DNA of 64,000 nucleotides, taken from assembly GCA_035610835.1 (NCBI GenBank), contig JAYJML010000050.1, positions 62,001-126,000 of the forward strand, read 5' to 3'. The stretch comes from Ophiura sarsii. Lineage: Eukaryota; Echinodermata; Ophiuroidea; Amphilepidida; Ophiuridae. Position 1 is the stretch's first letter; every line of letters starts with the position of its first letter. Below are positions 50,288 to 60,059 of the stretch, piece by piece. The position numbers were made by a program, and so were the translations under genes. Below the pieces are notes generated by a model. It was given only the letters and a program-made list of their open reading frames with translations, was not told the origin of the DNA and ran no database searches.

Positions 50288-50307
50288 GGCTCTTTTCAGA
50301 GCCACCA
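50288..50307 (+). promoter_or_regulatory. Canonical histone-mRNA 3' stem-loop sequence, copy 2
   Basis: Same 20 bases as copy 1, with the same purine-rich stretch downstream at about 50318-50331. Its presence in both 82-bp repeats, unmutated, is notable. Confidence 0.85.
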
Positions 50308-50545
50308 ATTCTTTCACAAGTAGGAAAGGGCACCTACTCTCAAATCATCGGGCAAGGGGCAGCCCAAATGATGATAACAAGAGACGTGGCAATCTCTATG
50401 TTTTGTTCAATATTATAATAATTTGGTCCTGAAGAAGTCAGAGCTAATCCTGACGAAAGCTTGACAGATTAAAACTCGTCCGACGGCGAACCCGTTAAAA
50501 CTTTTAACTTATATTATGAATACCCGTCGTAAAAGCCTATCTCAC

Positions 50546-50974
50546 AATGTGTGACACTGTTTACTGTAAGTCACCACTCATAATGCACAGTTGTTTCAGC
50601 TCTTATTTCACATCTTTTATGCAATAATACTGATTCAATACCTTATTGAAATAGTGGTGGGCTATTATAGCTATTATAATAGAATGGTGATGTTTCAGAT
50701 TACAGAGAGTAAAAGCTCAATAGATGCAGCTTGTGCTCCTGAACATTTTGATACCTTTTTCAAAGTAATCGGTCAAAAATTGAGTGGGTGCCGGCCACAA
50801 ACGATTTTGGGTACCGTAGGGGGGTTGTTGATCCCCACCTATTTTCGTCGAACTTTATCTCTGCTTCTCCGTAAGCTATTTAAATGATTTTGGTGTCAAT
50901 TTCTATGTTTTCTAATACAAGGAGTTCAATTTTACTACTAAAACTGCATTAATTTATCTTTAGTGTCTAATGCT
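50546..50974. other. Unassigned DNA
   Basis: A 98-codon plus-strand open frame without ATG start near 50591 has no recognisable domain. Confidence 0.4.
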
Positions 50975-51122
50975 TCAGTCAATTGCAAGCCCGGCTACCA
51001 GGGACCCGGGCACTGTAGACAAAATACCCGGGACTGTTACCTGAAATTACCAGAAAGTACGTCCCTGGTAGCCAGGACCGTACCCGAGACTGTACCCGGG
51101 ATGTGCAATCAGTCGTCCCGGG

Positions 51123-51950
51123 CAGCGTTCGAAATAAGAAAAATATATTGGTCATCCACCGGATAACCTAGGTTGGGATTTTGGTCATCCGCCAATATTT
51201 TTGGTTATCCGCATTTTTTCAGTGGCAAGCTTAAAAATCATATTTTAAGCGAGTCTTCATATACACAAACATATAATTATTGACAACTCCACATTAATGC
51301 TCCATAAACAACTTTCTCTTTATTTTACAATATCCTCTCTTTTAACTACTATATTTCTTCTGTCACTTATTTGTTCTAGTCGTCACGGGTTTTTTTAGTA
51401 CCTCTCTCAATAGGACGACCAGCTGTAAGCCCTGAAATGATGATCTTCTTCTTCACTCGTATCTCCCGACTCCATTGGATCTGTATCCAGGTCATCCTCA
51501 TCCGACTCAGCCTCAAGTTCCACAACTGCAGGGTCGGTGTCGTCCGCTGTGTCAGTGTCATCTTCATTTGCAACTTCTAATGCATCCGGATGATCCTCTT
51601 CTTCACTTTTATCTCCCGACTCCATTGGTTCTGTATCCAAGTCATCCTCATCTGACGCAGCCTCAAGTTATACAACTGCAACTGCAGGATCGGTGTCGTC
51701 AGATGTGTCATTGTCATCCTCATGTGCAGCTTCTAGGGTTGGTTCATTCACGACCATGACTTGTTCTTTCAGTACGTCTCTCAATATTACGGTCAGGTCT
51801 ATAGCCTCTAATGCATCCTGGTGATCCTTTTCTTCACGTTTATCTCTCATCATTTTGGTCATCCGCCGGATGATCGGCCAAGAAAAACTGGTCATCCGGT
51901 GGTAGATTTGGTCATTTCGGATGACCGGATGGCCACTATTTCGAACGCTG
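51123..51950 (-). mobile_element. hAT-like non-autonomous element, copy 1
   Basis: 828 bp with terminal inverted repeats CAGCGTTCGAAATA and a perfect 8-bp target duplication GTCCCGGG (51115-51122 and 51951-51958). An 8-bp duplication and CAGNG-type termini are hAT hallmarks. GGTCATCCG/CGGATGACC subterminal repeats lie inside both ends, as in hAT transposase-binding regions. No transposase. The reverse complement is almost identical to copy 2. Confidence 0.9.
51407..51898 (-). pseudogene. Acidic repeat-containing open frame carried by the hAT-like element, copy 1
   Basis: On the minus strand two stretches in one frame, separated by a single TAA near 51670, encode Asp/Glu-rich repeats (SDEDDLDTDPMESGD, EEDHPDALE, DDTDTADDTDPAV). 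The repeat unit is about 50 codons. I recognise no family. The frame-preserving repeats and identical stop in copy 2 suggest capture of part of a gene, or low-complexity sequence that happens to be open. Confidence 0.4.
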
Positions 51951-52085
51951 GTCCCGGGTCCCGGGGTCATGATACAGTACGTAGCCGGGGCTGTTACCCA
52001 AGTGTTACTGCCGATTTTATAGCGGGGTATGTACCCGGGAATGTTACCTAGAAATTATCAATCAGTAGCCGGGGAAGTTGACCGC

Positions 52086-52449
52086 CAGTACCTTCGCAAT
52101 ACCCTGATAATGACTCGTTCTCCAGCTCTCCAATGTCAAAACGGTACGATTTTGTCTATGCTTCATATGCTAACCTAGTCGACCGTGATATAAAACACTG
52201 GTATTGCGCACTTCTCCCTCGATTTAATAGCGCACCATATCACCATGTGCTTAAATCTTCATGGACTTTTTGTGACTTTTTTTATAGTCGCAAAATACCA
52301 AATATCCGGTCACGAAATAGGCCTACATCGGGGCGTGCATGCATGTTGTCAATATTCAACGTGTCCGTTCATGGTTCCCAGTTGTTTCTTCTCTATATGC
52401 TTCAAAAGAAAGCGGAAACCAACTAAAACAGTGTCTGATTTACCAAAAA
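52086..52449. other. Unassigned DNA
   Basis: Open frames here (97 and 76 codons) have no recognisable domain. Confidence 0.4.
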
Positions 52450-52740
52450 TAAATTACATGCATCTGTGCATGTAACCGCAAAAAATCACATGCACAACTC
52501 AGATGCTACATGCACATTTTGGTGCACCTGCACATAAAAAAAAAAATCAACAATAATTACAACTTTAAAAATACAGCACCTCTCAAAAATGCCTAACATT
52601 ATCAATTTCACGTACGTTTAATAAATGCTATTTTTAAAACATGATTTAAGCTTACATGCACTTGTGCATGTAATTAGAAAATGTTACATGCACAGAGAAA
52701 AAATCACATGCATTTGTGCATGTGTGCACGTGGTAAATCG
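52450..52740. repeat. TGCATG-rich palindromic repeat cluster
   Basis: Small hairpins recur: TTACATGCATCTGTGCATGT (52453), ACATGCACTTGTGCATGT (about 52653) and CACATGCATTTGTGCATGTG (about 52706), with further CATGCACA words between. Alternating purine-pyrimidine TGCA steps could favour cruciform or Z-DNA. Origin unknown. Confidence 0.6.
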
Positions 52741-52844
52741 AACACCGAACTAAAACTTTGAAATCACGTGCTATCAAACTATTTATCACGCATGTCGTAA
52801 TATTATAAAACCTTTACCCAGTATAGTATGCAAATATATGACAT

Positions 52845-52995
52845 GAAGCGCGGCTGGCAGGAGCGGGGACAGTACCCGGGACATGACATTGAAACCCGGC
52901 TGGCATGGGCGGGGACAGTACCGGGATGTTTCACCAACATTTTGTGCCCCGGCACCCGGGACGATACCCGGGACATAGCGGGCAGTACCGTAATT
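52845..52995. repeat. CCCGGG/GGGGACAGTACC repeat
   Basis: CGGCTGGCA followed by GCGGGGACAGTACC occurs twice about 50 bp apart, plus several CCCGGGAC words, related to the block flanking hAT-like copy 1. Confidence 0.55.
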
Positions 52996-53462
52996 AGGTA
53001 ACCCAAATTGAAAAAAAACATTGAAAATCGTCGATATAACCTAATTCATGTACAATATCAAAGGTTATGGGTTGTAGTTTCATGATATAATTTGGAATTT
53101 GATCTAACATTCTCGGTTTGGCTGATTTTGGGGTTGTTGTGGACGTACAGGGCATTTTTTAGTAGAAATCGCACCATGGAAGTGCAATTATTTCCATGAA
53201 TGAACTAAGGCAAGTATTACAAATTGATACAATCAATACAACAATGAACATGTGTTATAATGTATCATATAAAATAGTTACTTAAAATGACCAAAATATT
53301 TAAGAATTATGCTTTTTGGATTCAATTTGGTACCTTCTGTTGCGGACGTACACTTCCCAAAAGCTGCTACTTGTAACCACTCTGTTCAATACTTTGGCAA
53401 TGTTGGATACCAATTAAATAAGTATTTTTCTAAAGCTGATGATTCATACTTAATGTTTAAAA
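52996..53462. other. Unassigned DNA
   Basis: Only notable word is GTTGCGGACGTACACTTC (53339-53356), which recurs with one change at 63930-63947. Confidence 0.4.
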
Positions 53463-53927
53463 CTTATTTACCTTGATTTTTCAAAAATCGAGGTACTCTA
53501 TCTCTGCCGTTTCTTATATTAGTCGAGAAACGACTAATATACTGTATTCGTCCTGTTTCTTATATTAGTCGAGAAACGACTAATATACTGTATTCTAGCT
53601 GTTTCTTTATATTAGTCGAGAAACGACTAATATACTGTATTCGTCCTGTTTCTTCTTCTTCTTCTTATATTAGTCGAGAAACGACTAATATACTGTATTC
53701 GTCCTGTTTCTTCTTCTTCTTATATTAGTCGAGAAACGACTAATATACTGTATTCGTCCTGTTTCTTCTTCTTCTTATTCTTCTTCTTCGAGAAACGACT
53801 AATATACTGTATTCGTCCTGTTTCTTTCTTCTTTCTTTCTTCAGCCATGGGATCTATAGCTCCGTAACCATTGACCCGATTTTAACCATATTTGGTCATA
53901 AGAACTCTTATGTGCACCACTACTCAG
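53463..53927 (+). mobile_element. Helitron-like 5' end, plus orientation, truncated by hAT-like copy 2
   Basis: Opposite in orientation to the main array. Begins with one B-type cassette (ACCTTGATTTTTC.AAAAATCGAGGT), then six A-type hairpin cassettes (53515-53825; the last has lost half its hairpin), then the A leader (GGGATCTATAGCTCCGTAACC). It stops at CACTACTCAG, exactly where the hAT-like terminus starts. Confidence 0.8.
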
Positions 53928-54754
53928 CAGCGTTCGAAATAGTGGCCATCCGGTCATCCGAAATGACCAAATCTACCACCGGATGACCAGTTTTTCTTGG
54001 CCGATCATCCAGCGGATGACCAAAATGATGAGAGATAAACGTGAAGAAAAGGATCACCAGGATGCATTAGAGGCTATAGACCTGACCGTAATATTGAGAG
54101 ACGTACTGAAAGAACAAGTCATGGTCACGAATGAACCAACCCTAGAAGCTGCACATGAGGATGACAATGACACATCTGACGACACCGACCCTGCAGTTGC
54201 AGTTGTATAACTTGAGGCTGCGTCAGATGAGGATGACTTGGATACAGATCCAATGGAGTCGGGAGATAAAAGTGAAGAAGAGGATCATCCGGATGCATTA
54301 GAAGTTGCAAATGAAGATGACACTGACACAGCGGACGACACCGACCCTGCAGTTGTGGAACTTGAGGCTGAGTCGGATGAGGATGACCTGGATACAGATC
54401 CAATGGAGTCGGGAGATACGAGTGAAGAAGAAGATCATCATTTCAGGGCTTACAGCTGGTCGTCCTATTGAGAGAGGTACTAAAAAAAACCGTGACGACT
54501 AGAACAAATAAGTGACTGAAGAAATATAGTAGTTAAAAGAAAGGATATTGTAAAATAAAGAGAAAGTTGTTAATGGAGCATTAATGTGGATTTGTCAATA
54601 ATTATATGTATGTGTATATGAAGACTCGCTTAGAATATGATTTTTAAGCTTGCCACTGAAAAAATGCGGATAACCAAAAATATTGGCGGATGACCAAAAT
54701 CCCAACCTAGGTTATCCGGTGGATGACAATATATTGTTCTTATTTCGAACGCCG
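53928..54754 (+). mobile_element. hAT-like non-autonomous element, copy 2 (inverted relative to copy 1)
   Basis: 827 bp, nearly identical to the reverse complement of copy 1. Left terminus CAGCGTTCGAAATA; right terminus TATTTCGAACGCCG has one change from the expected CTG. The flanks do not match (CTACTCAG left, TGCACCGG right), so one side was rearranged after insertion. Confidence 0.85.
53983..54471 (+). pseudogene. Acidic repeat-containing open frame carried by the hAT-like element, copy 2
   Basis: Frame open from 53983 to 54210 (75 codons), TAA, then open in the same frame to 54471. Tandem repeat offsets of 150 and 156 bp, both multiples of three, keep the frame. Composition is dominated by Asp and Glu; about 20-30% of each repeat is acidic by eye. 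No localisation signal or known domain. Confidence 0.4.
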
Positions 54755-54756
54755 TG

Positions 54757-55585
54757 CACCGGTGAAGCGATCATCTTCGCCGGCGCGAAGCTCAACCTTT
54801 TTTTCCAAAAAAATCTATATCGCGGGGTAAAACCGGTAGTGAAACCATCATCATCGCCAGGGCGAAGCTCAACCTTTATCTTTAAACATAAACATCGGCC
54901 TAAGCCCCGGGGTTGAAGCCATCATCTTCGACGGCGCAAAGCTCGACCTTTCCCCAAACCAATCTACATCGGCGAACCCTGGTGTTGAAGCCATCATCTT
55001 CGTCGGCGCGAAGCTCAATCTTTATTTTCAAAAACAAAAATCTACATCGGAGATGCTCCGGTTTTGAAGCCATCATCATCGCCGCCGCGAAGCTCAATTT
55101 TTTTCCAAAACAATCTACATCGCCGTAGCCCCGATGTAGAAGCCATCATCTTCGCCAGCGCGAAGCTCAACCTTTTTTAATACAATCAACATCGGCGAAG
55201 TCCCGGTGTTGAAGCGATCATCTTTGCCGGCATCGACATCGTCGAAGCTCCGGTGTTGAAGCCATCATCTTCGCCGACGCGAAGCTCAACCTTTTTTTAA
55301 ATCAATCAACATCGGCGAAGCCCCGGTGTTGAAGCGATCATCTTCGCCGGCGCGAAACTCAACTTTCTTTTTAAAACAATCAATATCGGCGAAGCCTCGG
55401 TGTTGAAGCGATCATATTCGCCGGCGCGAAACTCAACCTTTTTTTTAAACAATCAACATTGGCGAAGCCCCGGTGTTGAAGAGATCATCTTCGCCGGCGC
55501 GAAGATCAAACTGTTTTTAAAAACAATCAACATCGGCGAAGCCCGGTGTTGAAGCCATCATTTTTGCCGGCGCGAAGCTCATCTA
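54757..55585. repeat. 74-bp satellite, left block
   Basis: About eleven copies of ATCGGCGAAGCCCCGGTGTT / GAAGCGATCATCTTCGCCGG / CGCGAAGCTCAACCTTTTTT. Successive starts at 55311, 55385, 55458 and 55532 give a 73-74 bp period. Each unit contains a CTTCG...CGAAG mini-hairpin and a poly-T run. It abuts the hAT-like element directly. Confidence 0.85.
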
Positions 55586-56551
55586 GATTGCAACAACTCG
55601 CATTTATATGGATTGCCAGACAACCTCCTGTCATCTCTTCAGAGAGTTCAACATTTCGCAGTGGCAGCACCGAAGCTCTGAAATAAGATCCATTCCACCA
55701 TCCATTCCGCACCATCAACTGATCAAATCAAAACAAAGCTCAAAACTTTCTTGATCAAATGATTGCTTGCAATGCTGTGTTTCCATTTCTGTCGTAGTTT
55801 TAGTATTGGGTAAGTTGTAATAATGTAAGTTGTAATGTATGATGTTGTTTAAGTCGTATGGTATGTTTATGTATAGCGCTTCGAAACCTTTGTAAAGGGT
55901 TCAACAAAAGAAAGTATACCACTTTGTTTATGTCATTTTGAGTAACTTTCAATTTGTTTTTGTCCAAACTGGCTAAATGGGCATTTAGATGAATCTTTTA
56001 GGCATAATTTGATACCAAATTTGCCCCCTAACAACAAAGATAAACCATGATTAGCACCATTTAAAGGAAAATATCCAATTTTCAAAAGTCGCATTTCCAA
56101 TACACAGCACGAGAAGAAAGGGCCAATTGTTAACACACACATATGCCGTATTTATCCCGTACTGATCACCGCGCATATCCCTCAATGCGCGGGCTAATTC
56201 AAATGTAAACTGATGCATGGGTGAAGGATTTGAATGTAAAGGAATGTTAATGGATGGGGAGAACATGGACAGATTAACCAAATCTTCTCGTGCTGTGTAT
56301 TGGAAATGCGACTTTTGAAAATGGGATCTTTTCCTTTAAATGGTGCTAATTATGGTTTATCTTTGTTGTTAGGGGGCAAATTTGGTATCAAATTATGCCT
56401 AAAAGATTCATCTAAATACCTATCTAGCCTGTGTGGTCAAAAACAAATTGAAAGTTACTCAAAATGACGTAAACAAAGTGGTATACTTTCATTTGTTGAA
56501 CCCTTTATTTTGCGCTTTATAAATGTTTATTATTATTATTATTATTATTAA
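55586..56551 (+). mobile_element. CR1-like LINE 3' fragment inserted in the satellite
   Basis: 55587-55690 reads as RT C-terminal sequence (CNNSHLYGLPDNLLSSLQRVQ, joined to FAVAAPKL), with the intervening part deleted. The tail has TATAGCGCTTCGAAACCTTT and, after a foldback insertion, GCGCTTTATAAATG followed by (TTA)n at 56527-56551, the usual CR1/L2-type 3' end. It is inactive. Confidence 0.7.
55894..56506. mobile_element. 613-bp foldback element nested in the LINE tail
   Basis: AAAGGGTTCAAC at 55894-55905 is inverted at 56495-56506, and complementarity continues for about 220 bp (ATACCACTTTGTTTA, CAAATTTGCCCCCTAAC, CACAGCACGAGAAGA). The centre is about 56140-56280. No coding sequence for a transposase; superfamily unassigned. 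Confidence 0.8.
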
Positions 56552-57045
56552 GATCGACCTCTTTTTTTTAAACAATCAACATCGGCGAAGCCCCGGTGTT
56601 GAAGAGATCATCTTCGCCGGCGCAAAGCTCAATTTTTTTTAAAATCAATCAACATCGGCGAAGCCCCCGTATTGAAGCGATCATCTTTGCCGGCGCGAAG
56701 CTGAACTTTTTTTGAAAACAATCAACATCGGCGAAGCAAAGGTGTTGAAGCAATCATCTTCGCCGGTGCGAAGCTCAACCTTTTTCTTTTTAGAACAATC
56801 GTTGAAGCGATCATCTTCGCAGGCGCGAAGATCAATTTTTCTTTTGAAACCAATCAACATTTGCGAAGATCAATTTTTCTTTTGAAACCAATCAACATTT
56901 GCGAAGCCCCGGTGTTGAAGCCATCAACTTCGCCGGCGCGAAGCTCGACTTTTTTTCCCAAAAAAGCTACATTGGCCAAACACCGGTGTTGAAGCCATCA
57001 TCTTCGTCGGCGCAAAGCTCAATTTGTGGAAAATGGCGAAGCTCA
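56552..57045. repeat. 74-bp satellite, right block
   Basis: Six to seven further satellite units, more degenerate than the left block, with one short internal duplication (GAAGATCAATTTTTCTTTTG, about 56825 and 56864). Continuous with the left block before the LINE insertion. Confidence 0.8.
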
Positions 57046-57668
57046 ACATTTTTACTAGAAAAACCGAGACATTGGTTAAAGTTTAATTTGTCAATTCTTG
57101 CGGGTTTGCGACACTTTCGGGTTTGCGATGGAGGGGGTGTTAAAGTATTGTTCCTGTGGCTAATTAACCCTTGACACCTCGTCAGACAAATAGTATACGA
57201 ATCAAGTATTCGGGTACCGATGGAGCAACGTCCGTGCTCGCAATGAAATCAGATTTGGGACATATTTAATGATTGCGCTGCTTTATAGATAGATAGCAGA
57301 GGTATCGTGTTACACCCCTTCCCGTTTAATCAATATTTGGCCCCCACCATCCTAAATTAGCTGGATTTGGGATAACCAACTCCGGTGTTAGTAGCGTTTT
57401 TATTTTTAATATAATGCGTTGTCCCATTACATAGATCATGTAACCTCGTACGCATAATTTAACCTTGAATATTAGATAACACGCCCGTGTCCCGCACCGT
57501 CTGCCGGCACCAGTGGCGTAGCCAGGTTTTACTCTTTTTTTGGGGGGGGGGGGGGAATAAATGATAGTTTACTGCCAAAATTGTTTTTAAGAAAAAGACC
57601 ATTGAAGATTTGTAAACACATTGGGGAGATGGATTGAGCTGAGGCCTTGTGATACTGCTATAACTTTG
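57046..57668. other. Mostly unassigned DNA; poly-G run
   Basis: Contains CAGTGGCGTAGCCAGG (about 57511), a phrase common at transposon ends, and a 14-base G run at 57542-57555. No gene. Confidence 0.4.
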
Positions 57669-57745
57669 AAATCAATCAATCAATCAATCAATCACTGAAA
57701 TTTATATAGCGCCAGAACCAAGAAACTTGTACTAAGGCGCTTTGG
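57669..57745 (-). mobile_element. CR1/L2-like LINE 3' tail
   Basis: An ATCA microsatellite (57669-57695) followed by ATTTATATAGCGCCAGAACC; on the minus strand this reads GCGCTATATAAATTTCAG then (TGAT)n, the typical tail of this LINE group. Confidence 0.65.
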
Positions 57746-57766
57746 CACAATGTAATACAGAGAAAA

Positions 57767-59170
57767 CTAGACATAAGCTGCGATCGGAGATCGCGGATAT
57801 TAGTCTAGCGTATTACATTTTGCCCCTTGACCCCAAGTTCACGATCAGAGGAATCTGTTGACCTATTCTCAAGTCCGGTCAAAATCAGAGCATGTCTTTA
57901 CTACACCTGCATAGTTCAATGACCCTTCTCTGTGTGAAATGGCACTTTTAGTGGAGAAGCATGCAACCTATATGAACATTGATACGAGGAATCTTTTGAC
58001 CAATTTTTAGGTGAAAATCACGTTTTGACCCTAGTGACCTTTTCTTGACCGTTGACCCCAAACTTGTAATTGACTTTTTTTCTTGGCTTATCAATGCGCA
58101 CAAGAAAAAAGTAGTCCCGTTAAATCGGAGCATGTCTTTATATTTTCACCTGTGCAGTTCAATGACCTCTGTGACCCCGTGTGACATGTCACTTTTAGTG
58201 CAGGAGCAACCTATATGAACATGGACAAGAGGAATCTTTTGACCAATTCTTACAATCATCAGTCATTTTCCCTCGGACAAGTAGCATTTTGAGTAAATTG
58301 AGTGAACATTTACATTTTTACCCCTAGTGACCTTTTCTTGACCTTTGACCCAAAACTTGTAATTAACTTTTTTGCTTGGCTGATCAATGCACACAAGAAA
58401 AAAGTAGTCCCGTCAAAATCGGAGCATGTCTTAAGATTTTCACTTGTATAGTTCAATGACCTCTAGTGACCCCGTGTTACATGTCACTTTTAGTACAGGA
58501 GCAACCTATATGAACATAGTCAAGAGGAATCGTTTGACCAATTCTGACAATCATCAGTCATTTTCCCTCGGACAAGTAGCATTTTGAGTGAATGGAGTGA
58601 ACATTTACATTTTGACCCCTAGTGACCTTTTCTTGACCCAAAACTTATGATTAACTTTTTTTCTTAGCTGATCAATGCGCACAAGAAAAAAGTAGTCCCG
58701 TCAAAATCGGAACATGTCTTAAGATTTTCACCTGTATAGTTCAATGACCTCAAGTGACCCCGTGTGACATGTCACTTTTAGTGCAGGAGCAACCTATATG
58801 AACATATTCAAGGGGAATCTTTTGACCAATTCTGACAATCATCAGTCATTTTCCCTCGGACAAGTAGGGTTTTGAGTGAATGGAGTAAAATTTACATTTT
58901 GACCCCTAGTGACCCCAAATATTTTTTGATTTTAAAAACCGAACTATTGTACATGCGTACGGTCAAAAGGAATATGTTGACCAATTCTAACGATCATAGG
59001 TCATTTCACTAAATTGCACGTTTTGACCCCTAGTGACCCCTGTGTGACCTTTGACCCCTTATGCTTTACAACCTGAGTAGTGGTGCATATAAGGGTTCTT
59101 ATGACCAAATGTGGTCAAAATCGGGTCAATGGTTACGGAGCTATAGGTCCCATGACAGGAGACAGAAGAA
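57767..59170 (-). mobile_element. Helitron-like unit outside the main array, class A5
   Basis: CTAG 57767-57770, hairpin GCGATCggaGATCGC and ATATTAGTC; the hairpin keeps pairing although its outer bases differ from A2. Body has three monomers and the usual A leader (GGAGCTATAGGTCCCATG) before GACAGAAGAA. It directly joins the next CTAG at 59171. Confidence 0.8.
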
Positions 59171-59296
59171 CTAGAATTGAGTGTCGTCTCAGACGACGAA
59201 TATTAGTCGCGCATTGAAGTTATTTGTTATGTTGAACTCTGTGTGACATTTTTGACCTGTTATGCTTGACACTCTGGATAGTGGTGGCCATGACCG
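59171..59296 (-). mobile_element. Helitron-like A3 3'-end fragment
   Basis: CTAG 59171-59174 and hairpin GTCGTCTcAGACGAC, close to unit 16. Truncated near 59296 after GTGGTGGCCATGACC, where LINE sequence starts. Confidence 0.8.
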
Positions 59297-59995
59297 TCCC
59301 ACGCCAATGAGGCAAGGCTTATAACTTTAAACTGGAAAATCTTAAGTAATATATATCCTACAAATATTCTTTTAGAAAAAAATGGGAATAGCAAGGAGCA
59401 ATATGTGTGAAAAATGCAACGAGAAAGATTATTTAGAACACTTCTTTTTTAACTGCAAAATAATTAGAAAGATATGGTCAGAAATAAACAAAATGGTTAC
59501 AGGAGAAACCATTAATATATCCCTTACTGATGCCATGTTTGGGTTTTGTAAAGGAAACGATAAAGAAAACAAGTATATAAATAGACTAATTGTAATTGCA
59601 AAGCTTTGCATAAGTAAATACAAATATGGGAAACACCCAAATTTGATATTTGTATTTGAAAAAGAATTGAATATAAGAAAATGGTTAAAGTTATAAAGGT
59701 TTGCAATATTGTGTGTTGAATGGTTAGACTATGAAATGTAGTAGAACATAAAGAAATGTTTTAAGTGATTTTTGACAATTTTTAAGCAAATTAAGTACAC
59801 GTAATATGCCAAGACATGATATGTTATAAAGAATTATGTTAGATGTAAACCCGTAAATCACGAGAATGTGACTGTTTAATTTGATTATTTGTTTACTCAA
59901 ACTTAGTCTTAAACACAAAACTTATATGCGCTCGGATGATTTAATTACTTACATTTGAAATTTAAGTAAGTAAATCTTAAGCTTTGTTTAATATA
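59297..59995 (+). mobile_element. LINE 3' fragment with zf-RVT-like C-terminus
   Basis: Contains the end of a non-LTR reverse transcriptase reading frame and about 300 bp of AT-rich 3' sequence ending in a GAAGAAGAAAAAA stretch. 5' truncated. The clade is uncertain; the C-terminal zinc-binding block occurs in several LINE clades. Confidence 0.6.
59310..59696 (+). pseudogene. Non-LTR reverse transcriptase C-terminal fragment
   Basis: The 59382-59696 frame encodes MGIARSNMCEKCNEKDYLEH followed by FF.NC..I..IW, the Cys/His pattern of the zf-RVT region. The upstream sequence TLNWKILSNIYPTNILLEK is in another frame, separated by one extra A in the AAAAAAA run near 59378. The downstream part is Lys/Ile-rich and ends at a stop at 59694-59696. 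Only the extreme C-terminus is present, so it has no activity. Confidence 0.65.
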
Positions 59996-60059
59996 TTTGA
60001 AAATAGAAGAAGAAAAAACCCAGAAAATACAATAACACCAAAACAGTAATCAATGATAT

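Larger units (their letters stand above)
50165..50328 (+). repeat. Two 82-bp direct repeats in the Penelope-like 3' region
   Basis: GGCAACCTACGTGTTCAGTG begins at 50165 and at 50247; the copies differ at about one base (ATTCGTTC versus ATTCTTTC). Each includes a histone-type stem-loop. GGCA(A/G)YC phrases recur throughout 50080-50395. Confidence 0.9.
49275..50545 (+). mobile_element. Penelope-like retroelement, 5'-truncated
   Basis: Contains the C-terminal part of a Penelope-like polyprotein including a GIY-YIG nuclease, then an untranslated 3' region with two 82-bp repeats (50165-50328). It ends near a phrase typical of these elements' tails (TCCTGAAGAAGTCAGAGC at about 50427). The right border is approximate. 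It interrupts a family B Helitron-like unit, so it inserted later than that unit. Confidence 0.8.
50975..52085. repeat. CCCGGG-rich repeat region split by the hAT-like element
   Basis: Short degenerate repeats of ACCCGGGACTGTTACC type at 50980-51122 and 51951-52085. The block was continuous before the insertion: the 8-bp duplication GTCCCGGG lies within it. Similar sequence reappears at 52845-52995. Confidence 0.65.

Noticed and set aside
50206..50307. A histone gene
   Set aside because: The stem-loops are canonical but no histone coding sequence lies upstream; the preceding frame is Penelope-like.
50427..50510. Hammerhead ribozyme in the Penelope-like tail (CTGACGA at about 50451)
   Set aside because: Penelope-like elements can carry one, but I could not find stem II plus GAAA or flanking stems here; a covariance search would settle it.
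50591..50887. 98-codon open frame as a membrane protein
   Set aside because: Lacks an ATG, has only one hydrophobic stretch at the start and no recognisable family; lies between repeats.
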